DNA of 46,396 nucleotides from the NCBI GenBank assembly GCA_902770965.1, contig CACXUY010000012.1:1-46396 (forward strand). The letters run 5' to 3'. Shown here piece after piece: positions 23,309-31,814 of this stretch. A program made the translations under genes and the position numbers. The stretch is from an uncultured Lachnospiraceae bacterium (GTDB lineage Bacteria > Bacillota > Clostridia > Lachnospirales > Lachnospiraceae). The notes under the pieces are model-generated. The model saw only the letters and a program-made list of their open reading frames with translations, searched no databases and was not told where the DNA came from. How positions within the stretch are numbered: position 1 is the first letter of the stretch; each line of letters opens with the position of its first letter.

Positions 23309-24694
23309 TCAGGGCAGAAAGATGACCTCTCTGGGCACAGCTGCCTCACCGAATGTCTTGTCAGTTTCGGAGATCGCTATGCAGTAACCGTCCGGTCTGT
23401 CTTCGGGCAGCTCAATTTCAAAGACATCCAGTTTTTTATCCAGCCTGTCATATATGTTGAAGCGAACGCTCCGGGCATAGCCGGGGCAGTCCATGCAGCC
23501 GAAGATGACATATGATTTGCCCTTGTAATTCATCCAATCTATTTCATACTTGAAAATATCGGGGTTACCTTGAGACAGGTGGTCTATGCAGTACCTGCCG
23601 GTAACAGACCGGGACAGACGCAAGATGTTAATCCATTCATTCATCTCTGTTAACACATAGTAGTAGCTTCCGAATTTTTTAACGCACACTATACGTCGTA
23701 CGGCCTCAGCATTGCCCAGGCTGGGCAGATTTTCATAATAGCTGTCCACACAGGTCTTTAAATTGCTTAGATCAGGATCGATATTGTATATAGTTTCATC
23801 GATCTTGATATAGTCTGAAGTGAGGTCTTTGCCAGAGGCATCAAAGACCTGTATCATGGGAGTTCCTGCCATTTTCCATTCATGAAAGGCATCATCTCTG
23901 TATGCCAGGTCGGCAGAGGCGGTTGTTTCTTCTGACATGTCATGGGATGTGTCATAGCGTGATGAATAACCCAGGCTATTGTCTGCCGGTACTATTGTCA
24001 TAAAAGTCGTCTGGCATGGGACATCTACCACATAAGATAAGCCTTCCACCTCAATTTTGGCATGTGTCAGGTTCAGTTCAGGATTCCTTCCTGCGAATAG
24101 CAGATATTTCTCCTGGCTCGTCCCTATGAGTTTTACCGTGAAATATGGATTGACAGTATCTCCGACGAATGAGCCATATGGTTTTTTGTACCAGCCAGTG
24201 AAATCGGATTCCAGCCGTCCGCAGGCAAGCCGGCCATTCTTCTCAAAAAGCGCATAGCAATACTTGTCATTGACCTTGACAGTTTCATGGACGGTTACAG
24301 GAACCGAGGCATATCCGAAGCCGTAATCATCAGATATAGTGGTCAGTCCGATGTATTTCTCAAGATTTTGGCAATCCGGGCGGATGGGATATGCCGTCCA
24401 GTGAAGAAAGATCCAGAACAAGGCGACAATGACCGCGGATATGGTTATGCATAAGGCAAACATCTGAATATTGTTCTTTTTCTGCTGCTTAAGATGGGCA
24501 AATTCTTTTTTGTCTGTTTCTGCCATGCTGTTAAGCCGTCTGTTTTTTTCTCGCTCTATACTTTCTAATAAAAGGCGGCATTCCTGGCAGAAGGCGAGGT
24601 GCTCATCTATTATATTGCGGCTGACGTCGCTCACAAGGTCATCCGCGTAATATGGCAGGAGGTCACGTATTATCTCACATGGCATGTCATGCAT
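23309..24694 (-). CDS. Large zf-HC2 transmembrane anti-sigma factor (module 1)
   Basis: The 461-residue one-pass protein has a cytoplasmic zinc-finger anti-sigma domain with ligands C6-x25-H32-x3-C36-x2-C39 and the family phrase RDLLPYYADD. A charged linker and one membrane helix (about residues 75-98) follow, then an exported domain of about 360 residues opening with AYPIRPDCQNL. It would hold the adjacent ECF sigma factor at the membrane and release it on an envelope signal. It overlaps the sigma gene by 8 bases. The exported domain is not one I recognise; its paralogue at 33102-34505 shares the YPIRPDC opening and a similar ending. The regulatory role is established for the family; the signal is unknown. 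Confidence 0.82.
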   Translation of the reverse strand: MHDMPCEIIRDLLPYYADDLVSDVSRNIIDEHLAFCQECRLLLESIEREKNRRLNSMAETDKKEFAHLKQQKKNNIQMFALCITISAVIVALFWIFLHWTAYPIRPDCQNLEKYIGLTTISDDYGFGYASVPVTVHETVKVNDKYCYALFEKNGRLACGRLESDFTGWYKKPYGSFVGDTVNPYFTVKLIGTSQEKYLLFAGRNPELNLTHAKIEVEGLSYVVDVPCQTTFMTIVPADNSLGYSSRYDTSHDMSEETTASADLAYRDDAFHEWKMAGTPMIQVFDASGKDLTSDYIKIDETIYNIDPDLSNLKTCVDSYYENLPSLGNAEAVRRIVCVKKFGSYYYVLTEMNEWINILRLSRSVTGRYCIDHLSQGNPDIFKYEIDWMNYKGKSYVIFGCMDCPGYARSVRFNIYDRLDKKLDVFEIELPEDRPDGYCIAISETDKTFGEAAVPREVIFLP

Positions 24695-25172
24695 CTTTAT
24701 TTGCCTCCTTTTTTAATTTGTTTTTTCCCCGGAAGAAATTGACTCGCGCCCAGTTATCTGTTTTCCCGAATATTTCCCCGATTTCGCTGAAAGACAGTTC
24801 ACAAAACACATGAAGATAAATGATCTCGCGCTGTGGCTCCGGAATCCCATGAAGGCTTTTTATAAGCTCCAGGCGCTTTTCAGCGGACAGGGCTTCTTCC
24901 TCAGGGGAGGCGGAAAAGGTAACAGACAGCGGTTCATTTAGGTTAACTGTTTGAGGATGCTTTTTTCTATAAGCGTTGAAACAGTTTTTGGCTATTCCAC
25001 AAAGCCAGGTGTAAAGGGAGCTTTTGCCCTCGAAGCGTTCTATAGAACGAATCGCCTGATAAAACGTCTCTTGTGTAAGCTCTTCCGCAAGGTCGCTGTC
25101 ATGGGTGAGCGACAACAGGTAACGGTTCACTTTGGCGACGTAATTCTGATATATTTCGTCTGTAATCTGCAA
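24687..25172 (-). CDS. ECF RNA polymerase sigma factor (module 1)
   Basis: The 161-residue sigma-70 family member has only regions 2 and 4. Region 2 includes DLAEELTQETFYQAI and SLYTWLCGIAKNCF; region 4 includes IPEPQREIIYLHVF and ELSFSEIGEIFGKTDNWARV. It starts with TTG behind AAAGGAGG, eight bases upstream. It is 39 bases below the small zf-HC2 gene and overlaps the large anti-sigma gene, so the four minus-strand genes 26956-23309 look like one operon. It is closely similar to the sigma factor at 34495-34980. Confidence 0.92.
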   Translation of the reverse strand: MQITDEIYQNYVAKVNRYLLSLTHDSDLAEELTQETFYQAIRSIERFEGKSSLYTWLCGIAKNCFNAYRKKHPQTVNLNEPLSVTFSASPEEEALSAEKRLELIKSLHGIPEPQREIIYLHVFCELSFSEIGEIFGKTDNWARVNFFRGKNKLKKEANKDA

Positions 25173-25211
25173 AGCGCTTACCTCCTTTATGATAATCGCA
25201 TTGACGATGCA

Positions 25212-25535
25212 TCAAATATATATCAGTACGATGAGAGCGATCACTGCCAATGTTATCAAAGCTATAATGATTGCCGCTGTTGCCATCATCGATCGGTTTT
25301 TTTTAAGATAATCCACGTTTTTTTCTGTGCCAGGGCTGTTATCGGTATGCTTTTTTATATCGTCTTGTTTATTGAAAACCCTATCGATATCATAGTCCAT
25401 ATCGTGAAGTATTTTGCGGCATGCAGGGCAGCGATTTATATGCTCTTCAATAGCGCTTTGCGTAACGTTGTGGGTCTTTCCGTCAATATATGCAGGGAGA
25501 AGATCCTGAACTACATCGCATGGTATATCGTACAT
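25212..25535 (-). CDS. Small zf-HC2 one-pass membrane protein (module 1)
   Basis: The 107-residue protein has the same zinc ligand spacing as the large anti-sigma proteins (C6-x25-H32-x3-C36-x2-C39, phrase QDLLPAYIDG). A polar linker and a single C-terminal membrane helix (about residues 86-107) follow, with almost nothing outside. It lacks any sensor domain, so it may be a second brake on the sigma factor or a partner of the large protein. AAGGAG precedes the ATG. The same type of gene heads module 2 (36311-36640). Confidence 0.85.
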   Translation of the reverse strand: MYDIPCDVVQDLLPAYIDGKTHNVTQSAIEEHINRCPACRKILHDMDYDIDRVFNKQDDIKKHTDNSPGTEKNVDYLKKNRSMMATAAIIIALITLAVIALIVLIYI

Positions 25536-25591
25536 AGTCTGTATCTCCTTAAAAAGAATGTATCACTTTTAATTTCTGATGCTGAAATATC

Positions 25592-26956
25592 TTATCGGGG
25601 GCAGAAGACGTCCCAACGACCGCAATAAATCATATAATCATAAGTGTCATAGCATATGGAAAGAGCGTCCTGGACCGTCATGCCATCTTTAAACTTGGAT
25701 AGCCATTCGTCTTTTGAGAACACGCCATATCCACTCTGCCCCGTCGCGGCTAATATCGTAGCTATAAGAGCTTCCGTGCTTAAGGAACGCCGGTGAAATT
25801 CATCGCTGGTAAATAGCATGGTGATGAATTCGGCAGTAGTCATCTTAGCTCCATATTTCTCTGTTCTTTCGTATCTTCGCATGTCTGTAAAGCCCATTGT
25901 CGCAGTTTTAATTTTCATAGAAAGATTAGTCAAATCTTCTATTTCAGGCTCGCGGTCAAGGATAATCTTATAAGTGTTATATATGAATTTTTCCCTCCTA
26001 GATTCTTCATAAGATTCTGACCTGCCGTTGGTATAGTTCCTTTTAATTATTCCGTTCCATGATGCTGCCTCGTCTTTCTTCTTGGAGCCGAAAAGAGTTT
26101 TTATCTGCTGCCCGAGGGTACGCAGCGGAGTCTGTGATCGGGATACGCTTGTTCGGAGATTAAGGAGAGTGCCTTTGGGAAGGATCTCATAATTAAAGGA
26201 TAGCTGTTCCAGCTCCGCCAAATAGTTCTTACGTACTTTAACGGCAGCGAACATGGTCTCTTCGCCGCGTCTGATGTTCTTTTTAGTGGATTCCCGTGAG
26301 AAGCTAACAGTCCTAATGTCATCCAGCGCATAAAAATCCTCAAGGAATGGGAATTCATCGATGTGCCATTCATCATCCTCGTTGTAACCGTAAGTGCTAT
26401 ATACGTCATCTGTAGAATCCGCTGTGAAGTAGCCGTTTTCCCATGAGAAGGTGATGGATTCCTCAAAATCGCATATATCAGGTTTTGCCAGCCACTTGCA
26501 CGAGAAGCTGAGCTGTTCGTACAGCAGATCTATATCCGCTATAGCCATCGTGACTTGAAGCCAGCCGGAAGAAGATGAACTGTCAGCGCCCGCGGATTCA
26601 TCCTCTGCGGCTTTCATTGTCATATAGTCCGCCTCTTCCTTCTGGGAGGCAAACAGATAGCCCTGGGAATCCCTGAGAAATTCAATGTAATATGTTTCTG
26701 ACAGGTTATCGTCTATCCTTGACCACCGTCTCTTTCTTTTTAACTCGAGGTTTGTCAGTGTCAGCAAGGCTTCAGATTTCTCAGGTGGCATGGAAAGGAG
26801 CATTCCCTCTGGGATAGCATAGAATTCCGATGCATATTGCAGGGATGCAGGATCAATACTGTTTGCAGAAGCAGGCATTGCCGCTGGCACGGTGAAACCC
26901 GGCGTGCAGAGAACAGCGGCAGCGATGAGCGAGGTAAAAAGCTTCGGGTATTTCAT
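25592..26956 (-). CDS. Secreted DUF4214 protein
   Basis: The 454-residue protein starts with a signal peptide (MKYPKLFTSLIAAAVLC, cleavage near residue 31). A central domain I cannot name follows, with beta-rich text such as YYIEFLRDSQGYLFASQKE. The C-terminal region (about 325-445) resembles DUF4214, with YKIILDREPEIEDLTNLS and FTSDEFHRRSLS. It ends with CGRWDVFCPR. GGGAGGAG precedes the ATG. It is first in the minus-strand operon, 56 bases before the small zf-HC2 gene, so it may be an exported output or input of that sigma system. Similar DUF4214 units occur in the CotH protein and in the pseudogene at 27235-27626. Confidence 0.75.
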   Translation of the reverse strand: MKYPKLFTSLIAAAVLCTPGFTVPAAMPASANSIDPASLQYASEFYAIPEGMLLSMPPEKSEALLTLTNLELKRKRRWSRIDDNLSETYYIEFLRDSQGYLFASQKEEADYMTMKAAEDESAGADSSSSSGWLQVTMAIADIDLLYEQLSFSCKWLAKPDICDFEESITFSWENGYFTADSTDDVYSTYGYNEDDEWHIDEFPFLEDFYALDDIRTVSFSRESTKKNIRRGEETMFAAVKVRKNYLAELEQLSFNYEILPKGTLLNLRTSVSRSQTPLRTLGQQIKTLFGSKKKDEAASWNGIIKRNYTNGRSESYEESRREKFIYNTYKIILDREPEIEDLTNLSMKIKTATMGFTDMRRYERTEKYGAKMTTAEFITMLFTSDEFHRRSLSTEALIATILAATGQSGYGVFSKDEWLSKFKDGMTVQDALSICYDTYDYMIYCGRWDVFCPR

Positions 26957-27044
26957 AATAATCTCCTCCCACTCTCCTGAAAAACAGGAATTGCGTCAAA
27001 AACAAGAATTATTAACAGGCACAGATGCGTTCATAGTTATTATC

Positions 27045-27105
27045 GTAGATATTCAGCATTCCAGACTCGGGATGCAGCGCAGCCCTCATTATGCTGAATG
27101 ATTAC
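27045..27105 (-). repeat. Dispersed repeat family A
   Basis: GTAGATATTCAGCATTCCAG then ACTCGGGATGCAGCGCAG and ATGCTGAATGATTAC: reverse orientation relative to 3068-3142, with inverted-repeat ends intact. It lies about 90 bases upstream of the DUF4214 gene, close to where its promoter should be. Confidence 0.75.
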
Positions 27106-27155
27106 ATATTACCATATATTAGTGTAAGAATATGGTAAAGCGTTACACCATACAG

Positions 27156-27188
27156 AAAAGGCCGCCGTGCTGTGTGGCACAGTACGGC
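27156..27188 (-). terminator. Terminator below the DUF4214 pseudogene
   Basis: On the minus strand GCCGTACTGTG (27188-27178) pairs with CACAGCACGGC (27174-27164) with one mismatch and a three-base loop, then GGCCTTTTC. It lies about 50 bases below the pseudogene stop. Confidence 0.65.
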
Positions 27189-27234
27189 AGCCCTTCCTTC
27201 TTAACTGCTGTCTATAAGATGAATTGTAAATGTC

Positions 27235-27626
27235 TTAAGGATTGACGCCGTAGCTTGCGCATAGATTGGCGAACTCCTGAGAGTTGATGAAGCCATTGAG
27301 GACAAAGCGTTTGTCATGGCTGCTCATATTGTCCGACAGGATATTCATCCATGCCATGTAACCGGCAAGATCAGGCTCGCGGCCGAAGAGGGCGTGGTAC
27401 AGGTCGGTGAGGTACTGGGCATCGCTCCTGTTCCGGTTTATATACTCTTCGCTCAGGAAGAAGCCTCTGGCTAAGTCTCATCTGCGTCAACATGTTCGTA
27501 TTCGTTAGTTGGGGCAGCTTCTGTTATCGGTACAGCCTTTTCTTCAGAGGCATGTACAGGCAAATAGCTTGACAGGATCATAGCCATAGACAGAAGAACA
27601 GCTAATAATTGTTTTTTGTCTTTCAT
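27235..27626 (-). pseudogene. Broken secreted DUF4214 gene (internal deletion and frameshift)
   Basis: The start at 27626 has AGGAG upstream and encodes a good signal peptide (MKDKKQLLAVLLSMAMILSS, then HASEEK), ending after DADET at a stop at 27471-27473. Immediately below, in another frame, DLARGFFLSEEY, LYHALFGREPDLAGYMAW and FINSQEFANLC continue to a stop at 27235-27237. That is the C-terminal half of a DUF4214 domain. The N-terminal half of the domain and any mature-protein body are missing at the junction. I read this as a former DUF4214 exported protein collapsed by an internal deletion. Confidence 0.8.
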
Positions 27627-27666
27627 ACGTTGCTCCTTTCTTGATGATATTAACGTTAAGTGCTTT

Positions 27667-27724
27667 GTAACCATTCAGCGCTTTGTACCTTGAATGGGCG
27701 AAAGATGTGGCACTGAACAGCTAC
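27667..27724. repeat. Dispersed repeat family A, degenerate copy
   Basis: GTAACCATTCAGCG (27667-27680) and CACTGAACAGCTAC (27711-27724) are related terminal inverted repeats, but the interior lacks the GATGCGCAGC core. The flank TGCTTT is shared with the copy at 1067. The rest of the 328-base gap 27627-27954 holds a terminator and nothing else I can name. Confidence 0.5.
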
Positions 27725-27854
27725 AATGTCGGTTATGCCCCTGTACATAACCGATATTCCCTCAATGTGTCGGAGTTGGTAGTTTGCCCCCCCTTCACGT
27801 GTTCTATATATTAGTATGTATAGAAAGCAAAACGTTACGCCTCAGAACTTGTTT

Positions 27855-27911
27855 TTTTAATAAAACAAAATCCCCTCTGAGCGGAGCTTGAGGCATCCGC
27901 TCGGAGGGGAT
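27855..27911 (-). terminator. Strong terminator of the first ComEC-like gene
   Basis: On the minus strand ATCCCCTCCGAGCGGA (27911-27896) pairs with TCCGCTCAGAGGGGAT (27885-27870) with one mismatch, followed by TTTGTTTTATTAAAAAAA. It is 43 bases below the stop at 27955. Confidence 0.85.
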
Positions 27912-27954
27912 GTAACATGTTTGAATCGCTGTCGGAACGCTTATTAGCAGCTTC

Positions 27955-29136
27955 TTATTCCGCTGTCTTTTCTACGCCCGGGACAAATACATCGGCTTTC
28001 GAATTCTTCTCGACACGGAAGGAAAGATGGCCGTCTTCTTCTTCGTTGACCTTCAGGAATCCCTGGAGGTCGGTCCTATATACTGTGACGCCGCTCTTTT
28101 TAAGATTTTCCAGGACATCCGCCGCAGGATGCCCGTACTCGTTGTCCTTGCCGCATGAAATGACCGCAACGGACGGGCTGACTGCCTTGAGCCACTCGGC
28201 ATCGTTTGAGGCGGAGCTGCCATGATGGCCGACCTTGAGGACGGTGCTCTGGATCTCGGCATCGGATTTCATGATGCCGTTTTCTTCGGCCGCTTCAGCA
28301 TCTCCCGTGAAGAGGAAGCTGTTCTTGCCGTGAACAACCCTTAAAACCAAGGAATTATTGTTGTCATTGTCCCCCGGCTTAACAGGTCCGAGGACGGTCA
28401 CGCTGGCGCTCCCAAGAGAAAAGGTATCGCCGGCAGAAGGAACGGCAATGCTTACTTTTTGGCTGTCGAGATATTTTACAAAGGACTTAAAGGATTCGCT
28501 GTCATCTTCCTCGACAGAGGATAGAGCTTTATCGACAGTCACGGCATTCAGTGCGCCGGAAAGGCCTCCGATATGGTCTTCATCGGGGTGCGTAGCTACG
28601 ATGTAGTCAAGATGATTGATCTGACGGCTGCTAAGGAAGCTGTATACCGTGTCTGACTGGCTGCCCGGTCCGCCGTCTATCAACATATAATGCCCATCGC
28701 ATACGATCAGAGAGGAATCTCCCTGCCCAACATTGAGGAAGTAGACCTTGAATTCTTTCTCCGCCGAGGCGGGCTGAGTCCCGGGCTGGTTGTCTCCGGT
28801 CTTTTCGGTATCATCTTTGCTGTCACCCTGCGCTGCGGTCTCGGCATCCGCAGGCGGATCGAACGAGAAAGTAAGAGGTTCAGAACCAGGTTCGGCTTCG
28901 GCTGAGGATTCATCCCCGGCTGCTGATCCGGTATCGGCCGTGTTCTCACCCTCTGACGCGGTATCGTTCTCTGAGGCACTCGCGGTCTGGTCATCGGAAA
29001 GGACATTATTTTTCTTTCCTGAAGACATGGACGAACCGAACATGTACAGAACCGCGACGACTACAAGCAAAAGAACGACAAGAGGTAGTTTGCTTACCTT
29101 TTTAGAGGTGTTTTTGCTTCTTGATACATTTTTCAT
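27955..29136 (-). CDS. Membrane-anchored ComEC-type MBL hydrolase
   Basis: The 393-residue protein has one N-terminal membrane helix (about residues 18-35) and a Ser/Glu/Asp-rich linker to about 125. A metallo-beta-lactamase domain like the C-terminal nuclease part of the competence protein ComEC follows. Motifs: FLNVGQGDSSLI, YMLIDGGPGSQ, THPDEDHIGGL (HxxxDH metal site), FLFTGDAE, LKVGHHGSS and VISCGKDNEYGHP. The stand-alone form would act outside the cell. In ComEC this domain is thought to degrade one DNA strand; here no channel domain or DNA receptor is encoded nearby, so the substrate is open. It is a paralogue of the next gene, with its own promoter (29187-29215) and terminator. Confidence 0.88.
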   Translation of the reverse strand: MKNVSRSKNTSKKVSKLPLVVLLLVVVAVLYMFGSSMSSGKKNNVLSDDQTASASENDTASEGENTADTGSAAGDESSAEAEPGSEPLTFSFDPPADAETAAQGDSKDDTEKTGDNQPGTQPASAEKEFKVYFLNVGQGDSSLIVCDGHYMLIDGGPGSQSDTVYSFLSSRQINHLDYIVATHPDEDHIGGLSGALNAVTVDKALSSVEEDDSESFKSFVKYLDSQKVSIAVPSAGDTFSLGSASVTVLGPVKPGDNDNNNSLVLRVVHGKNSFLFTGDAEAAEENGIMKSDAEIQSTVLKVGHHGSSASNDAEWLKAVSPSVAVISCGKDNEYGHPAADVLENLKKSGVTVYRTDLQGFLKVNEEEDGHLSFRVEKNSKADVFVPGVEKTAE

Positions 29137-29186
29137 GGTAGATATTCCTTTTGAATAATTGAGGTGAATCGGTATCTGATGATGTC

Positions 29187-29215
29187 ATATTAGGATAAAT
29201 CCGGGATAATAGCAA
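29187..29215 (-). promoter_or_regulatory. Promoter of the membrane-anchored ComEC-like gene
   Basis: On the minus strand TTGCTA (29215-29210), 17 bases, TAATAT (29192-29187). The same arrangement and surrounding bases occur before the paralogue at 30805-30833, which supports both. The remainder of the 356-base gap to 29492 shows no gene or clear hairpin. Confidence 0.65.
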
Positions 29216-29492
29216 GAGGTTTTTTTATTAGCAGAAAATTAAATAAGATAAAAGTAAAACAGAAGAGTATACAGGGCAAAATCATCGTTTTAGCACTTTT
29301 GCGGAACGGATGATCTTGTCCTGCATGGTTATCTTTATCAGGACTCTATCCTTTATTTAATCCTGCCGTTTGTGTTGACCCTTTGATAAACCGGCCTTTC
29401 TGACATCATTACGGGTTTACGATCACATGGAACGTTATTGGCGAATGCCGCGCGTAATCGGATGGAAGGAGGTTTGGAACAATATGTGACTG

Positions 29493-30680
29493 TCAGTTGG
29501 AGCCTTCCGGCCTTAACGACAACGACACGCCCGGGACGAAGACATCTATGGACGCGTTTTTCGCTATACGATACATGAGCTTGCCGTCTTCTTCTGTTAC
29601 TTTCAGGAAGCCCTGTAAATCGGTGCGGTATAATTTGACGTTGTTGCTCTTCATGTAGTCCAATACGGAGGCTGTAGGATGACCGTATTCATTGTCCGCG
29701 CCGCATGAAATGACGGCAACAGACGGCTGGACGGCCTTCAGCCAATCGCTGCTGTTTGAAGAGGACGCGCCATGATTCCCGACCTTAAGGACGGTGCTCT
29801 TAACAGTTGCCCCGGATTCAAGGATATCTTTCTCTTCAAGCTGCTCGGCATCGGCAGCAAACAGCAGGCTGTTCTCGCCATGCACTATCCGTAATACGAG
29901 CGAATTGTTGTTATCATTGCTCCCGGTATGCACCGGACCTAAAACGGTCACGCTCGCGCTGCCAAGGGAGAATACGTCGCCGGCAGACGGAACGGTAATG
30001 CTGACATCTTGCTGAGAGAGAGACGCCGCAAAAGCTTTAAAGGACTCCCTGTTATCCGAACTGACAGCTGAAAGCACCTTGTCAACGGTTGTGCTGCTGA
30101 CCGCTGCGGCAAGTCCGCCTATGTGGTCTTCATCGGGATGAGTCGCTACGATATAATCAAGGTGCGTTATGCCCCTGCTCAACAGAAATTCGGTTACAGT
30201 CCCTGCCTGGCTGCTCGGTCCGCCGTCGATCAGCATCGAGTGTCCGTCGCAGATGATCAGTGATGAATCGCCTTGTCCCACATCGATAAAATAAACCTTG
30301 AACTCTTTTGTCTCGGAATCAGATGTTCCGGATGAAACAGATCCGTCACCGGGCTGGGCATCGCCTGTGTTCTCAGAACCGGACTCGCCTTCGGCGGCGG
30401 AAATGTCTTCAGAGCTGGGTTCGGAGCTGTCTTCGGGTTCGTCCGCCATGGTAATTCCGATGCTGGCCAAATACTCTTTCAGAGAGAGGGTCTCGCCATT
30501 GGTCTCGGAAGAGTCCTCGGTGGTGAATTCCGGATATTCCCTGAAAATAATCTCCGACTTCCTTCCGGAGGCCTTGGTCGAGCAGGCAGACAGAGCCAAG
30601 GCAGTCATAAGCAGTATGATAAATAGATGAAATCTGAGCCGTCTTTTTACGGTTCTAATGATCCTTGATACTTTTTTCAT
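29493..30680 (-). CDS. Lipoprotein ComEC-type MBL hydrolase
   Basis: The 395-residue paralogue of the previous gene differs mainly at the N-terminus: a lipoprotein signal peptide with lipobox LSAC (Cys near residue 33). The linker is again Ser/Glu-rich, up to about residue 130. The catalytic domain keeps VYFIDVGQGDSSL, MLIDGGPSSQ, THPDEDHIGG, LLFAADAE, VGNHGASSSN and CGADNEYGHP. Note LLFAADAE for FLFTGDAE and GNHG for GHHG: the usual TGD and HHG are altered here, which may change metal binding or activity. AAAGGAG precedes the ATG. It lies outside the membrane, anchored by lipid. Substrate unknown. Confidence 0.87.
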   Translation of the reverse strand: MKKVSRIIRTVKRRLRFHLFIILLMTALALSACSTKASGRKSEIIFREYPEFTTEDSSETNGETLSLKEYLASIGITMADEPEDSSEPSSEDISAAEGESGSENTGDAQPGDGSVSSGTSDSETKEFKVYFIDVGQGDSSLIICDGHSMLIDGGPSSQAGTVTEFLLSRGITHLDYIVATHPDEDHIGGLAAAVSSTTVDKVLSAVSSDNRESFKAFAASLSQQDVSITVPSAGDVFSLGSASVTVLGPVHTGSNDNNNSLVLRIVHGENSLLFAADAEQLEEKDILESGATVKSTVLKVGNHGASSSNSSDWLKAVQPSVAVISCGADNEYGHPTASVLDYMKSNNVKLYRTDLQGFLKVTEEDGKLMYRIAKNASIDVFVPGVSLSLRPEGSN

Positions 30681-30804
30681 GGTATGGCTCCTTTTTGTAT
30701 AATGATCGCAGATCTATACACATAATACAAATGAGACTTGGAGTGCATTCCCATGTCTCCCCCCTAAAACGAGACAGTGAACCAGACCCAATGACTCATA
30801 TGAC

Positions 30805-30833
30805 ATATTAGAATAAATTCACATTAATGACAA
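30805..30833 (-). promoter_or_regulatory. Promoter of the lipoprotein ComEC-like gene
   Basis: On the minus strand TTGTCA (30833-30828), 17 bases, TAATAT (30810-30805), with a leader of about 118 bases. The region is alignable with the other promoter (29187-29215), so the duplication included control sequences. In the 439-base gap 30681-31119 I also see an A+T-rich stretch near 30840-30960; the promoter for the plus-strand chromate genes must lie there but is not certain. Confidence 0.65.
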
Positions 30834-31119
30834 GTGGGTTTTTATTAATTTGTAGACAAATCATAACTTTTATTTGGATTAATCAAGGAAAACGCAAGGA
30901 AAATACTTGCTGAATAAAAGCATGATCTGTAGTAAAATGGTATCCATGGAATCCTGTTCATGAAATAGTACTTACATATATTAATGTGGGATTTGTAGGC
31001 ATCCTTATCGATGAATCGTACCGATGGCAAGGGAAGGGCTTCCGCAGAACTAATGACATAGCGCAGAAAGCTCATCCGTGATATTCCTGGATGAGCATGG
31101 CTGGGTGAGAGGGCATAAC

Positions 31120-31779
31120 ATGATATACATAGATCTGTTGATAGGATTTCTTGAGGTGGGGCTGTTCTCCTTTGGCGGCGGCTACGCGGCGATCCCTCTG
31201 ATCCGAGATGTCGTGACGGCACACGGATGGCTCGATGATGAGATGCTGACTTATATGATAGCGGTCAGCGAGAGCACGCCAGGACCGATAATGGTGAATC
31301 TGGCAACTTATGTAGGGAGCGCGAAGGCGGGGATACTCGGGGCTGTGACAGCAACGGCAGCTGTCGTATTTCCGGCATTTATCCTGATCGTGATCATCGT
31401 AAGGCTTGCCTCGAATTTGGTCAAAAACAGCTATGTGCAGGCGGCGCTCGGAGGGCTGAAGCCGTGCATAATCGGGATAATCCTGGCGACAGGCATTTGC
31501 ATGGTATGGCAGAACTGCGCGGCGAAAACCGGGACCGGAGCTGAGAGCGAGGTGAGCCGGATGGCAGCAGCCGGAGCGGAAGGCACGACGGCAGGGCTCG
31601 CGGCGGAGGGTGTGTCAGAATCGCTTGCCGGGTTGGGGATAGACATCAGGGCGGTGCTGCTCACATTTGTCCTGGGAGCTGTCTACTTCGGTTCAAGGAA
31701 GCTCTTGAAGAGAGGCATATCCCCTATAGGCTTGATATGTATAGCTGCGGCCGCGGGCGCGGCGGTATATGGAGTGTGA
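31120..31779 (+). CDS. Chromate transporter family protein, first subunit
   Basis: The 219-residue membrane protein is a single CHR domain of the short, two-gene type. It has FSFGGGYAAIPLI near residue 15 and SESTPGPIMVNLATYVG near residue 50, then several helices. A 50-residue Ala/Gly/Glu-rich loop (about residues 130-175) interrupts the last helices and is absent from its partner. GAGAGGG lies seven bases before ATG 31120; an upstream GTG frame start at 31078 has none. It is followed 35 bases later by the second half; the two presumably form a heterodimer. The transported anion may be chromate or another oxyanion; only the family is certain. Confidence 0.87.
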   Translation: MIYIDLLIGFLEVGLFSFGGGYAAIPLIRDVVTAHGWLDDEMLTYMIAVSESTPGPIMVNLATYVGSAKAGILGAVTATAAVVFPAFILIVIIVRLASNLVKNSYVQAALGGLKPCIIGIILATGICMVWQNCAAKTGTGAESEVSRMAAAGAEGTTAGLAAEGVSESLAGLGIDIRAVLLTFVLGAVYFGSRKLLKRGISPIGLICIAAAAGAAVYGV

Positions 31780-31814
31780 AAGGCACTCATGTATTTAAGG
31801 AAGGGGTCTTTCAA

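Noticed and set aside
31776..31814. GTG at 31776 as the start of the second chromate transporter gene
   Set aside because: It overlaps the previous stop neatly, but GGAG is only a base away from it, while GTG 31815 has AAGGGG at normal spacing and begins at the first helix.
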